This document shows, piece by piece, positions 7,826 through 17,572 of a stretch of DNA of 64,000 nucleotides. Origin of the DNA: Corynebacterium resistens DSM 45100 (GTDB lineage: Bacteria > Actinomycetota > Actinomycetes > Mycobacteriales > Mycobacteriaceae). Within the stretch, counting starts at the first letter, position 1. Every line of letters begins with the position of its first letter. The stretch is from assembly GCF_000177535.2 (NCBI RefSeq), contig NC_015673.1:372001-436000 (forward strand), written 5' to 3'. The position numbers and the translations under genes were made by a program. Below the pieces are notes generated by a model that ran no database searches, had not been told where the DNA came from, and saw only the letters and a program-made list of their open reading frames with translations.

Positions 7826-10093
7826 TTAGGGCACCTCAGTGGGCCGTACCCATTCGATATTGCTTATTTGCACCTGCACCGAATCTCGGCTGTCTGTTTC
7901 CACACCCACCACGCGCGCGGGCTCTGCCATCACAACTTCGATGGTGCGCTGCGTCGGCTGCCCATTTGCTTCCACATAACGCACCACGATGGGGTGCCCC
8001 ATCCGCATGGCGCGGCGCAATGCTTGCTTGATCTCGGGCAGCTGGCGCAACGTTGGCGCTGAATTGCTTTCTTTTGATTCCGACGCCGCCCCGCCCTCCG
8101 CTTCTTCGGCCATGATGAGGCGTTGGTTTTCCACTGCACTGATGATGGTTTCCCATTCCCCATCCCAAAAGAAGGCTTCCTCCTCATTCGATTCGGGGTT
8201 GGTGATAGTGGTAACTACGTACTGGGGAGTCTTGTGAAACAGGGGAGCGGGGTTGGCGGTGGCATTCTGATAGAGCCTTTCCGCATCCGCGATTGTGTAC
8301 TGCAGTGATTGGGGCACCGCGGGCCAACCCCCGGGGGTCATGGCGGCGAGGAAGCCCTCCAACTCCTCGCGAGTAGCGCCATCGGTGTACGCGCGAAGGA
8401 TTGCTTCGGTGGTCACTCGCCACACGCTGGCCATTCCACTGGACTCCTGAACAGCGATGCTGCGCAGACGCGCGGCATCGCTAGGGCTCAGCAGACCTGG
8501 TGCCATAATTGTGTGGTCGCTTTGAATGATGAGGTACTGCACCGGTTTTGGAAGTAAGTGCGATAGCCGTGTGCTGAGAGAAGACTGTACTTCTTGTAGT
8601 CTCGCGCCATTCGGTGAGCTGAGGACGGTCGCAAGTTCCGCCATACTGAATGCAGCCGTGGCATCAACCATGAGCCCCAATCTGCGTGCCTCGGAAAACA
8701 GCTCATCCCACATCCCTTGGGTTGCTGCATGGGCCACCGCAGGGTTAACTCGCCACATCGTCTGCGGAATTGATGGGGGCCTAGGTGGCGTGGGGGTGGG
8801 TTCCGCTGTGGGCGTCGGGAAACAAAATGGGAAACATTGCCGCGCCCTCACGGCCGGAAGGAGGAAGAGCGCGGGCTCGAAAGCGCGCACATCGAGACTC
8901 TCGGCGGCCCAAGGTGCGTAAGAACTGTGTGCCCAGCCGAGGAGGAGCTGTGCCCATTGTGTGCCCAGCTCACTGTTTAAGAACTGCTTTCCTTCCTGGG
9001 TGATACCCCAGTAAGGGGCGGGGAACTCTTCTGTGGAAGGTTCGAGATAGCCGGTTGCTATCAGTCCGGTTTCGATGGCTAGGGTGAGGCGCGCGGTGAG
9101 GTCGTCTTCGGAAATGTTCAGCCGCTTGGCCGTTTTACTCAGATTGCGTAGGCCAATTCCGCCGTTGGTGAGGGGGTCGATGGGATGCTGGGAAAGATCA
9201 GTGAGCAGCTCGGTGAGCTCCAAGATAGTTTGAACGGCGTTTGATACGGCCGTGGCAGTGATGGGATCAGAAGTGGTGGAGGTGACACTGCCCGCCCCCT
9301 GGTCTCCATCCAGCTCTGGCGCTTTCTCCTTGTGCTGCTGGGCATCTCGGGGTTGGGAGTATCGCGGGCAATCTGTGGGGCGGAAATCACCACCAGGCTC
9401 CGCAATGATCGCGCCATTCAGATACTGTTCGACGCGCCCCGTAAGGCGCACAGTCGTATCGTCCAACTGGTCCAATAACCCACCACGAACCATCGTAGGA
9501 AGTGGCGCTTGGGGATCCCCATCAGGGCCGACGGATGCGGAATGCCCTACGCCGCCGCTGGCGTGCAGGGTTTGCACAAGACGGCGCTGCCTTGGGGGAA
9601 GTGCTTCCACAATCTCGGCAATCTCGGCGGTTGGGATGGGGCAGCGATGGTGATCGGCGAGTGCCCAGGCCTCTGTTGTTGCCGGATCGAAATATGACGC
9701 TACAGTGGGCGCGATTTTGAACTCCCATGCGCTAGAAGCCGGGAGTGGGGTCGTGCTGGAAGTTGTTGGGGAGAGTTTCCAGTTCGGACCGTAGATGAAG
9801 CCGTGGGAGGCGAGTTTGAGTACCGCGACGTCGAGCTCAGCGCGCTGCGGCCGCAGTTCTGCCGGTGTACCGGCGATGTTGAGAAGCTCTTCGACGGTTT
9901 CCATTAGCTCGCTGACGGTCGCAGGTTGGGCTGCGGCATCCAGTTCTGTGGCCGCGTGGAGCAGCAGAAGATCGATTGATCGGAGCGAGGCTACGTCCGT
10001 TACATCGTGAAGTGCAGTGGGGCGGATGGCCGTCAGTGCCTCGTCTGGTTGCCCCGCAAGCCACTCGATGAAGGAAGGAAAGCCAGCAGTCAT
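7826..10093 (-). CDS. Helicase-associated domain protein (helicase_C_3 type, WYL-like C-terminus)
   Basis: 755 residues. The protein lacks Walker motifs. Its N-terminal half has repeated winged-helix-like segments around residues 120-380. A central helicase-C-type segment contains a PVQYLIIQSDHTIMAPGLL stretch, the recognition sequence of the actinobacterial helicase-associated family. The last 70 residues (RRAMRMGHPIVVRYVEANGQ, then ARVVGVE) resemble a WYL ligand-binding sheet. It is upstream of and co-directional with the XPB-like helicase, as in other actinobacteria. A DNA-repair partner role is an inference from that pairing. Confidence 0.8.
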   Translation of the reverse strand: MTAGFPSFIEWLAGQPDEALTAIRPTALHDVTDVASLRSIDLLLLHAATELDAAAQPATVSELMETVEELLNIAGTPAELRPQRAELDVAVLKLASHGFIYGPNWKLSPTTSSTTPLPASSAWEFKIAPTVASYFDPATTEAWALADHHRCPIPTAEIAEIVEALPPRQRRLVQTLHASGGVGHSASVGPDGDPQAPLPTMVRGGLLDQLDDTTVRLTGRVEQYLNGAIIAEPGGDFRPTDCPRYSQPRDAQQHKEKAPELDGDQGAGSVTSTTSDPITATAVSNAVQTILELTELLTDLSQHPIDPLTNGGIGLRNLSKTAKRLNISEDDLTARLTLAIETGLIATGYLEPSTEEFPAPYWGITQEGKQFLNSELGTQWAQLLLGWAHSSYAPWAAESLDVRAFEPALFLLPAVRARQCFPFCFPTPTAEPTPTPPRPPSIPQTMWRVNPAVAHAATQGMWDELFSEARRLGLMVDATAAFSMAELATVLSSPNGARLQEVQSSLSTRLSHLLPKPVQYLIIQSDHTIMAPGLLSPSDAARLRSIAVQESSGMASVWRVTTEAILRAYTDGATREELEGFLAAMTPGGWPAVPQSLQYTIADAERLYQNATANPAPLFHKTPQYVVTTITNPESNEEEAFFWDGEWETIISAVENQRLIMAEEAEGGAASESKESNSAPTLRQLPEIKQALRRAMRMGHPIVVRYVEANGQPTQRTIEVVMAEPARVVGVETDSRDSVQVQISNIEWVRPTEVP

Positions 10094-10185
10094 AACTGTG
10101 TAATTCTACCCATTAGGGGTTGAGGTAGGTATTTGGTTTCGATGATGGGCGTGTGTTTTTGCCTGTCATGTGGAATGATGAGGGC

Positions 10186-10374
10186 ATGGCTAACGTAAAG
10201 AAAAAAGGGTATGTAGACGCAGGCTGGCCGTCTGACATCCCAGAAGGTCAACACGCAGTAACTGAACTCGTTGCATCTTCAGCAGGTGCGCTGAGCCCAT
10301 TCGGTGACTTGGAGTTCCCGCTGGACCCAGCCACCCTTTCCTACGTTCACCCACACACGGTGATTAACCGCTAG
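10186..10374 (+). CDS. Small conserved protein, 62 residues, unknown function
   Basis: A short acidic soluble protein beginning MANVKKKGY and ending HPHTVINR. ATG 10186 is preferred over the upstream in-frame ATG 10153 because the extra 11 residues look non-coding. It is divergent from the helicase-associated gene. The IS1249-like element starts 20 bases after its stop, so the insertion spared the coding region but separated it from the terminator at 11804. No motif is recognisable. Confidence 0.6.
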   Translation: MANVKKKGYVDAGWPSDIPEGQHAVTELVASSAGALSPFGDLEFPLDPATLSYVHPHTVINR

Positions 10375-10386
10375 TTCCGGGGGGCG

Positions 10387-10394
10387 TAGTGGAG
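10387..10394. repeat. 8-bp target-site duplication of the IS1249-like element (left copy)
   Basis: TAGTGGAG; the right copy is at 11780-11787. Removing the element and one copy restores a continuous intergenic region between the 62-residue gene and the terminator at 11804. Confidence 0.9.
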
Positions 10395-11779
10395 GGGTTA
10401 AGGGTCAAAATGTGTGTCTGGCTCGGCGTGTCGCGGGGGTTAGATTTGGCCTTTTTGAATGCCGATTGAGTGGGTGTAGTCGGTGTCGATAGCGTTGTCG
10501 TAGAGGGCTGGGCGTCCTGTTTCGTGGTCGGCTTGGTTCTCGGTTTGGGTCAGGGTGGATACTTTGGCGAGTTGGCCCTGGCCCCAGTCGGACTGCCTGG
10601 CGATTCGTACTGGATCGTCAGGCAGTTCCGTTTTTAAGTAGAGCCACCAATCCAGCATGCGGCGTTGTCGTTCGCCTGATCTGCCGCGGTGGGTTCTGGC
10701 GAGCAGTTTGAGCTGGGCGTTGATGCCGCCTTCTAAGCTGTTGGTGGTGGATTTGATCCGCTCGGGCGCAAGGACTCCTGCTGGCGGGTTGAGGTAGACA
10801 AACAGCATCTCGGACCGCCAAAGATGGTTGAGGCTGTTGTAGGCCTTGCGCACGTTGTGGTGGGTCCACACGCGGGTCCATGCACCTGTTTTGGGGTCTT
10901 TGATCATGGTTTTCTCGTTCATCCATTCCCGGTAGATCGTTGAAAACTCGTGCAGTTGCACACCCCACGCGGCGGCTTCATCCAGTGTGGTGATCCGGGT
11001 CAGTTTCAGCGCAAGTCGGTAGATGGTGCGCCCGGCATCGGTGCGTGGGTTGGTGGTGGTGTAGCGGCGGACCACGCGTTGGGCGTGGACGAGGCAGCGT
11101 TGAATTTTCGTAGTCGGCCAGCACTTTTTGATTGCGCTGTATGCGCCTTGGCCGCCGTCGATGACGGCGATGAGTGGGGCTTCGATGCGTTCAAGCAGCA
11201 GTTGGTAGTCGCGGGTGGTTTCGTGTTTGCACCAGTGCCAGGCGATCACGTGGTCGATGGTCGCCGCGACGATCAGGCAGCCACCGGCGGTGTAGGTGCC
11301 ATCGAGAAATACCTGGTCGTAGATCCGCTTGTGGTGGCCGGCGGTGGGGTCAGGCACATCAACGAGCCAGCACCACTTGAAGCGCCGCTTCATGGTGGCG
11401 CGGCTAACACCGTTTCGTTTGGCTAGGTCGTCGAGTGATATTGCGGTGGTGCAATGCTCGATGAACTGGGTGAACACTGCCGCGTTGGTGATGTCGTTTC
11501 GACGTTTGACGCTGGAGGCGCCGCATTGTTTGCAGCGCCATCTGGTGGTGCCTTTGCTGGTGGTGCCGTTGCGTTTCATTTCACCGCCGCAGTGGCAGCG
11601 TGGTTGGTTCTTCGACATTGCGACACCACACCACGCCGCGCATAGCACATCACGGCTGCCACACCGAGGATTTCCCGTCGGGGGCTAGATATATGCTTCC
11701 GGAGCATATACTTTCCGGAAACCTACAGGTCAATCCGTGAAAATCCGCGATTCCGGACACACTTTTTGACCCTTAACCC
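10395..11779 (-). mobile_element. IS1249-like insertion sequence (IS256 family), complete
   Basis: 1385 bases bounded by 27-bp inverted repeats with two mismatches (10395-10421 and 11753-11779), each beginning GGGTTAAGGGTCAAAA. The flanks carry the 8-bp direct repeat TAGTGGAG (10387-10394 and 11780-11787), a target-site duplication. One transposase gene fills the element. Element size, duplication length and the zinc-ribbon DDE transposase fit the corynebacterial IS1249 group. An intact duplication and intact gene suggest a recent, probably active insertion. Confidence 0.93.
10440..11618 (-). CDS. IS1249-like transposase
   Basis: 392 residues from ATG 11618; an upstream in-frame ATG at 11648 adds 10 residues. 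An N-terminal zinc ribbon (CHCGGEMK...WRCKQCG) precedes a helix-turn-helix (LAKRNGVSRATMKRRF). The DDE catalytic domain follows: VFLDGTYTAG (first Asp), IAVIDGGQGAYSAI (second Asp) with the downstream C/H pair RCLVHAQR, and TTNSLEGGINAQLK (Glu). This layout is the MULE/IS256-like transposase of IS1249. The reading frame is intact. Confidence 0.92.
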   Translation of the reverse strand: MSKNQPRCHCGGEMKRNGTTSKGTTRWRCKQCGASSVKRRNDITNAAVFTQFIEHCTTAISLDDLAKRNGVSRATMKRRFKWCWLVDVPDPTAGHHKRIYDQVFLDGTYTAGGCLIVAATIDHVIAWHWCKHETTRDYQLLLERIEAPLIAVIDGGQGAYSAIKKCWPTTKIQRCLVHAQRVVRRYTTTNPRTDAGRTIYRLALKLTRITTLDEAAAWGVQLHEFSTIYREWMNEKTMIKDPKTGAWTRVWTHHNVRKAYNSLNHLWRSEMLFVYLNPPAGVLAPERIKSTTNSLEGGINAQLKLLARTHRGRSGERQRRMLDWWLYLKTELPDDPVRIARQSDWGQGQLAKVSTLTQTENQADHETGRPALYDNAIDTDYTHSIGIQKGQI

Positions 11780-11803
11780 TAGTGGAGCCGCGTGCTCTAG
11801 ACG

Positions 11804-11845
11804 CAAAGAGCCCGTTGCCATCTGTGGATGGCAACGGGCTCTTTG
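11804..11845. terminator. Strong bidirectional terminator hairpin
   Basis: A perfect 19-bp stem (arms 11804-11822 and 11827-11845, beginning CAAAGAGCCCGTTGCC) with a four-base loop. It lies beyond the stop of rpf on the minus strand and, before the IS insertion, after the 62-residue gene on the plus strand. Confidence 0.85.
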
Positions 11846-11907
11846 TATTGCTGGAATAGCAACCGCTTTCTTGAAGGGTGTTCTCAAGAAAGCGGCGGAT
11901 TCAAATT

Positions 11908-12984
<1,077 letters not shown>

Positions 12985-13368
12985 ATGCCTACAGGAAGAG
13001 TGAAGTGGTACGACGCGGATCGCGGCTATGGCTTTGTGAGCAATCCTGGTGATGAAGACGTTTACGTCGGTTCGCAGGTCCTGCCGGATGGCGTGGACGA
13101 GCTAGTTAAGGGCCAGCGCATGGAGTACGAGTTCGTGGCTGGTCGTCGTGGCCCGCAGGTACTCAGCATTACCCACCTCGATGAAGCCCCTCGACGTGCA
13201 CAACGCAAGTTCAGCACCGAGGAACTGCACAAAATGGTGCAGGATACAATCACGCTTCTCGATGGTCGCGTGTTGCCTACTTTGCAGTCGGGTCGCCGCC
13301 CAGAGCGCAAGGAATCCAAGCAAATTGCGGACATCTTGCGCACCATTGCTCGCGAACTGGACGCATAG
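12985..13368 (+). CDS. Cold-shock domain protein with C-terminal extension
   Basis: 127 residues. The N-terminal 65 form a cold-shock domain with GYGFVSN (RNP1 region) and DVYVGSQV (RNP2 region), which binds single-stranded nucleic acid. The remaining 60 residues are a helical extension (FSTEELHKMVQDTITLLD...) absent from classic 67-residue Csp proteins but usual in the corynebacterial protein next to rpf. AAGGTG precedes the ATG. A hairpin terminator follows. Confidence 0.9.
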   Translation: MPTGRVKWYDADRGYGFVSNPGDEDVYVGSQVLPDGVDELVKGQRMEYEFVAGRRGPQVLSITHLDEAPRRAQRKFSTEELHKMVQDTITLLDGRVLPTLQSGRRPERKESKQIADILRTIARELDA

Positions 13369-13378
13369 CTTCGACCGC

Positions 13379-13406
13379 AGCCCCCAAGCTCCATTAGCTG
13401 GGGGCT
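13379..13406 (+). terminator. Terminator of the cold-shock gene
   Basis: Arms AGCCCCCA-A-GCT and AGCTGGGGGCT flank a short loop, followed by a T-rich tail. The hairpin overlaps the stop codon of the convergent DUF2771 gene. Confidence 0.7.
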
Positions 13407-14067
13407 ATTCCTTTATTTCGATGCTCCAAATGGTGTTGACCGGGGTTTGCTTCTTGTCGGCATCCAGCCCTACTAGCAGCGAACGAATTTCAATCAGCTT
13501 CAAGCTCGGCGTGGAACCATCTGCACTCTTGCGTTCCGCGGCGAGCTTTAGTTTTACCTCCTGCGTTTCGTCTGAGCGGAAGTAATTGTCCCGATTTGCC
13601 CCAGGGTCGTTGTAGATCTTCAGCATCGACCAATCATGGTTCGAGACGTCGTGAGGGATCTTTAGGGTGAACTCTTTCGCCCCTTTGAGCTCAACTGGAA
13701 CCGGCTTGCCTGGTTTGCAGTCCTTATCGTCGATTTCACAGGTGGAGTAGGGGGCTATTTCCTGTTCTTGGCCGTTGACAACCGCTACGATCCGCTGATC
13801 CTGGGGCAAGGTCTCAACCTGCTCACCTTTCCACTTGTTGTAGAAGACGATGGCTGCCCCGACGATGGCCACAACCACCACAATCGCGGCGAAAGCCATC
13901 AATTGCTTACGTTGTTCCCGCTTCCGCCTTACCTTCTTGCTTACCTTGTTGCTGGTCGCCGTACCAGGTGCCCCTTCAACTTTGGTTTTTATGCTTTCTT
14001 TTTTGTCCGACGCCTCGCCGGCCCGTGCGAAAGCTTCTGCCCTAGTATCCCGATTGTCTTCATTCAC
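13405..14067 (-). CDS. DUF2771-type membrane-anchored protein
   Basis: 220 residues. A basic, disordered N-terminus (about 1-55) is followed by one membrane helix (AFAAIVVVVAIVGAAIVFY, about 58-77). An extracytoplasmic domain of about 140 residues has two Cys (STCEIDDKDC). It matches the actinobacterial DUF2771 family in size, topology and location; function unknown. It starts at a GTG. TAGCAT seven bases upstream may be a -10 of a leaderless transcript. Confidence 0.8.
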   Translation of the reverse strand: MNEDNRDTRAEAFARAGEASDKKESIKTKVEGAPGTATSNKVSKKVRRKREQRKQLMAFAAIVVVVAIVGAAIVFYNKWKGEQVETLPQDQRIVAVVNGQEQEIAPYSTCEIDDKDCKPGKPVPVELKGAKEFTLKIPHDVSNHDWSMLKIYNDPGANRDNYFRSDETQEVKLKLAAERKSADGSTPSLKLIEIRSLLVGLDADKKQTPVNTIWSIEIKE

Positions 14068-14111
14068 GCGCCCAATGCTAGTTCATGACACATTGCGCAC
14101 CTAAGCCCGTG

Positions 14112-15023
14112 CTATTCCGTAATCGTCACTTCGTACAGCTCATCCCACCACTTGCCCGTGAGGTAGAACCGCTGACCAGTGGGATTGGATAAGCCGGAAG
14201 TGTCGTTGGGAATGAGGGCAATGCCATTGAGGACATCTGCTCCTGAACGTTCAGCCGCCGGAAGTTTGCCGCTTAGATTCGCAATCCCAGTCACCTTTCC
14301 AGACTGCGGATCAATGCGATAAATCTCGTTGGTTTGCCATACATTGGCCCACACGGATCCATCTGGTGCGCATTCCAATTCATTCAACATGGTCGTGGCT
14401 TGTCCTGCTTTCGTGACAGAAACTTCCCCGGTTTTCGCGAATGTCGCGGGGTCTCTAAAGCTCAAGGTTCCCGTCCCATCACTCATGACAAGACGATCTT
14501 GCTGGGAACAAAGGCCCCAGCCTTCGCCTTCGTAGCGTGCGCGACCGATTTCGGAAAGGTCGCCGGATTCGCGTTTGATAGCAGTATGTTCTTTCCACGT
14601 GAGTTGCCAGACTGCATCCCCAGCTATGGTGAGCCCCTCCCCGAAGAAATCGTTCGGCAAGTCATGCGAGTCGGACTGTTTTCCGTCGAGCGTGGTTCGG
14701 TAGATCCGGGATTGCTTGTACTGCCCGGTGCCCACCACCAGGTTTCCTTCGGCATCGGTTTCCACGCCCTGGGTGAAAGAGGATTTATCCCAAGGATGAC
14801 TCTTATCGACCTGGACGTTGAGACGCTTCGGCTCAGTTGGATCCGTCGATTGTTTGCCACCAGAACCGGGGGCAGTCGAAGAATTGGGAGCTTCGGAGGA
14901 TTCATCCGTGGTGCACGCGGAGGACGCGAGCAGTGTACCCGCGAGTGCAATTGCAATGCCGGCGTAGGGGAGCATGCGGCGTCGAGTAAGAGAAGGGGCG
15001 CGGCGAGAAGCAAAAGCGTTCAT
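14112..15023 (-). CDS. Glutaminyl-peptide cyclotransferase, lipoprotein
   Basis: About 303 residues from ATG 15023; ATG 15035 is also possible. The N-terminus has an RRR stretch, a hydrophobic helix and the lipobox LLASSAC, so it is a membrane-anchored extracytoplasmic lipoprotein. The rest is a five-bladed propeller of the plant/bacterial QC type: FTQGVETDAEGNLVVGTG near residue 75, then DFFGEGLTI, ARYEGEGWGLC and LNELECAPDGSVWANVW. QC converts N-terminal Gln to pyroglutamate on exported proteins. It is divergent from DUF3027. Confidence 0.88.
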   Translation of the reverse strand: MNAFASRRAPSLTRRRMLPYAGIAIALAGTLLASSACTTDESSEAPNSSTAPGSGGKQSTDPTEPKRLNVQVDKSHPWDKSSFTQGVETDAEGNLVVGTGQYKQSRIYRTTLDGKQSDSHDLPNDFFGEGLTIAGDAVWQLTWKEHTAIKRESGDLSEIGRARYEGEGWGLCSQQDRLVMSDGTGTLSFRDPATFAKTGEVSVTKAGQATTMLNELECAPDGSVWANVWQTNEIYRIDPQSGKVTGIANLSGKLPAAERSGADVLNGIALIPNDTSGLSNPTGQRFYLTGKWWDELYEVTITE

Positions 15024-15094
15024 ACAGATGATCATGCAACAGATTCCACGGGGAGGGGTATCCCGTGCTACAACCTCATGGGCATAATGGGGGA

Positions 15095-15857
15095 GTGACT
15101 AACCGTAGATCGAAGCGCCGCAACCGCACCATCGACCCGATTTTGCTCTCGGAAGAGGCCGTGCATATTGCACGAGAAGCCTTGGAAGAACTTGGCGATG
15201 ACGAAGTGGGGAAGCACCTTGGTGTCACCGCCACCGCTGGGGGGAACGGCTGTGCACCGCTTCGTGAGCGAGGTGCCGGGATATAGCGGCTGGGAGTGGA
15301 TTGCAGTTCTCGCAAGCGTTCCTGGAAGCGGGGAAATAACCGTTAATGAAGTGTCTCTGCAGGCGGGGCGGGATGCGAAGCTCGCTCCAGAGTGGGTTCC
15401 TTACGAGGACCGCGTACAACCTGGAGATCTGGGGCCAGGCGATGTGCTGCCACCGCGGTTGGATGATAACCGACTGATCCAGTGGCGAGCCCTAGATGCA
15501 GTTCCGGACGGTAATCAGGGCTTCCCGCGAAACCCGGCCGCGGAAGACACCTTGTCAGAACAAGGCCTCCAAGAAGCAGTGGCACGGTGGCGCGCGACAA
15601 ACGGGGCGGATTCGGATTTTGCGCAGCAAGCGGAGTTTAACTGCGAGACCTGTGCCTTCTACCTGCCCTTTAACTCGATGGAAACCGGTTTGGGGGTGTG
15701 CGCGAACGAATACTCGGCTGACGGGCAAGTGGTCTCGCAGGAATACGGATGTGGCGCGCACTCGGCGACTAAAGATGACACATACCGTGAGGGGCGCCGT
15801 GAATACGGGGCCTTCGATGACGGCCGGGGAGTGGACAGGTGGGGGCACCACGGGTGA
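15095..15857 (+). pseudogene. DUF3027 protein, frameshifted in a G6 run
   Basis: The first part reads from GTG 15095 (VTNRRSKRRNRTIDP) to ...LGVTATAGG. The second part continues in the next frame as TAVHRFVSEVPGYSGWEWIAV and runs to 15857. Removing one G from GGGGGG at 15239-15244 joins both parts into one protein of about 253 residues. It would have a CETCAFYLPF and YGCGAHS pair of Cys motifs resembling a zinc site near its end. This is the conserved actinobacterial DUF3027 family. The lesion is a single base in a homopolymer, so it may be true inactivation, slippage-tolerant expression or a sequence error. Confidence 0.85.
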
Positions 15858-15996
15858 AAATGCCCCTCCCATAACCCCGTGCGGCTTGCAAAATCATGGG
15901 GAAAAGTGGCACTTTTGGAAACGTCAATGATGGACGTGACCAGCAGTCGGGCGAAACGCGCCCTGGGCTGTCCCAAGGGGAAAGTAAACCAAAGTT

Positions 15997-17520
15997 ATGG
16001 CAAAGGCAGTAAAGGGCGAGCGCCCCGATGCACCGGAACCTTCCAGTGCATCCAACAACAAGACCGCTGCAGCAGGTAAAAGCAGCAGCGGACTAGATCG
16101 GTTCTTCAAAATCAGCGAGCGGGGAAGTACCGTCGGCACCGAGATCCGCGGTGGTGTGGTTACCTTCTTCGCGATGGCCTACATCATCATCCTGAACCCG
16201 CTCATTTTGGGCACAACCGCGGACCACTCTGGCAACATGCTGGGGACCTCCCGTGTCGCAGCGGTGACCGCTTTGGCGGCGGGCATCATGACCATCGCGT
16301 TCGGTATTTTCGCCAAGTATCCTTTCGGCATTGCAGCTGGCCTAGGGATTAATACGCTGGTGGCGGTGACATTTGTCGCCACTGAAGGTCTAACTTGGCC
16401 CGAGGCCATGGGATTGGTCGTCCTAGACGGCATCGTCATTGTCGTGCTGGCACTATCCGGTGTGCGCGAAGCTGTGTTTAATTCCATCCCGGATTCCCTA
16501 AAAGCTGCTATCGGTGTGGGTATTGGATTGTTCATCGCCCTGATCGGCCTCGTGGATGCTGGCTTCGTGCGCCGTATTCCCGATGCAGCGGGGACAACGG
16601 TTCCCGTCAGTTTGGGCATTAATGGCTCTATCGCTTCCTGGCCAACCCTGGTTTTCGTCTTAGGGTTGTTCATCTGTGGAGCCCTCGTTGTCCGCCGCGT
16701 ACGCGGTGGCTTGTTCATCGGGATTGTGGTGACCACCATCATCGCCCTCGTCGTGGAGGCTGTAACCGGTACAGGCCCAAGCTTCGTTGATGGTCAGCCA
16801 AACCCGAAGGGCTGGAACCTTGCAGTGCCGGAGCTTCCCAATTCTTTGGGTGGACTTCCGGATCTCTCCCTAGTGGGAGCCGTCAACCTTTTTGGCGCAT
16901 TCTCCCGAGTCGGCGTGCTCGCTGCGGCCTTATTGCTGTTCACCCTCGTTCTCGCCAACTTCTTTGATGCCATGGGTACGATGACCGCCCTCGGCAAGCA
17001 GGCACAGCTTGTCGATGACAAGGGCAACTTGCCAAACCTGCGCACCGCGCTGGTGGTGGAAGGCGCTGGTGCGGTTGTTGGTGGTGCGGTCTCCGGATCT
17101 TCGAACACTGTTTACGTCGATTCCGCCGCAGGCATCGGTGATGGTGCGCGTACTGGTCTAGCGAATGTTGTGACCGGCGTGCTGTTCCTACTTGCTATGT
17201 TCCTTACTCCGCTGTACGAGATCGTGCCTATCGAGGCCGCAGCGCCTGTGCTCGTTATCGTAGGAGCCCTCATGATGTCTCAGATTCGGGATATCGATTT
17301 CTCCCAGTTTGATATTGCGCTGCCAGCGTTCCTCACAATCGTGATCATGCCGTTTACGTATTCCATTGCCAACGGCATTGGTGTGGGCTTCATCGCTTAC
17401 GTTTTCATGGCGGTTGTCGGTGGCAAGGCGAAGAAGGTGCATCCGCTGCTGTACGTGGTGGCCATTCTGTTCGTGGTCTACTTCGTCGTGGACCCTGTTC
17501 TCGGTGCCATCCAAGGCTAA
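15997..17520 (+). CDS. NCS2-family purine/xanthine permease (AzgA-like)
   Basis: 507 residues. A charged N-terminus is followed by about 12-14 membrane helices from residue 50 on. AzgA-branch signatures are TEIRGGVVTFFAMAYIIILNP near 48-70, GLGINTLVAVTF, FTLVLANFFDAMGTMTALG and the VSGSSNTVYVDSAAGI segment in the substrate region. The family imports hypoxanthine, adenine or guanine by proton symport. AAGGGGAAAG precedes the ATG. It stands between DUF3027 and the methyltransferase, as in C. glutamicum. Confidence 0.88.
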   Translation: MAKAVKGERPDAPEPSSASNNKTAAAGKSSSGLDRFFKISERGSTVGTEIRGGVVTFFAMAYIIILNPLILGTTADHSGNMLGTSRVAAVTALAAGIMTIAFGIFAKYPFGIAAGLGINTLVAVTFVATEGLTWPEAMGLVVLDGIVIVVLALSGVREAVFNSIPDSLKAAIGVGIGLFIALIGLVDAGFVRRIPDAAGTTVPVSLGINGSIASWPTLVFVLGLFICGALVVRRVRGGLFIGIVVTTIIALVVEAVTGTGPSFVDGQPNPKGWNLAVPELPNSLGGLPDLSLVGAVNLFGAFSRVGVLAAALLLFTLVLANFFDAMGTMTALGKQAQLVDDKGNLPNLRTALVVEGAGAVVGGAVSGSSNTVYVDSAAGIGDGARTGLANVVTGVLFLLAMFLTPLYEIVPIEAAAPVLVIVGALMMSQIRDIDFSQFDIALPAFLTIVIMPFTYSIANGIGVGFIAYVFMAVVGGKAKKVHPLLYVVAILFVVYFVVDPVLGAIQG

Positions 17521-17572
17521 TTCTCGTTGTCTGATCTCTTCCCTTTCCCGCTAGTGAACGTGAAGCAAATCA

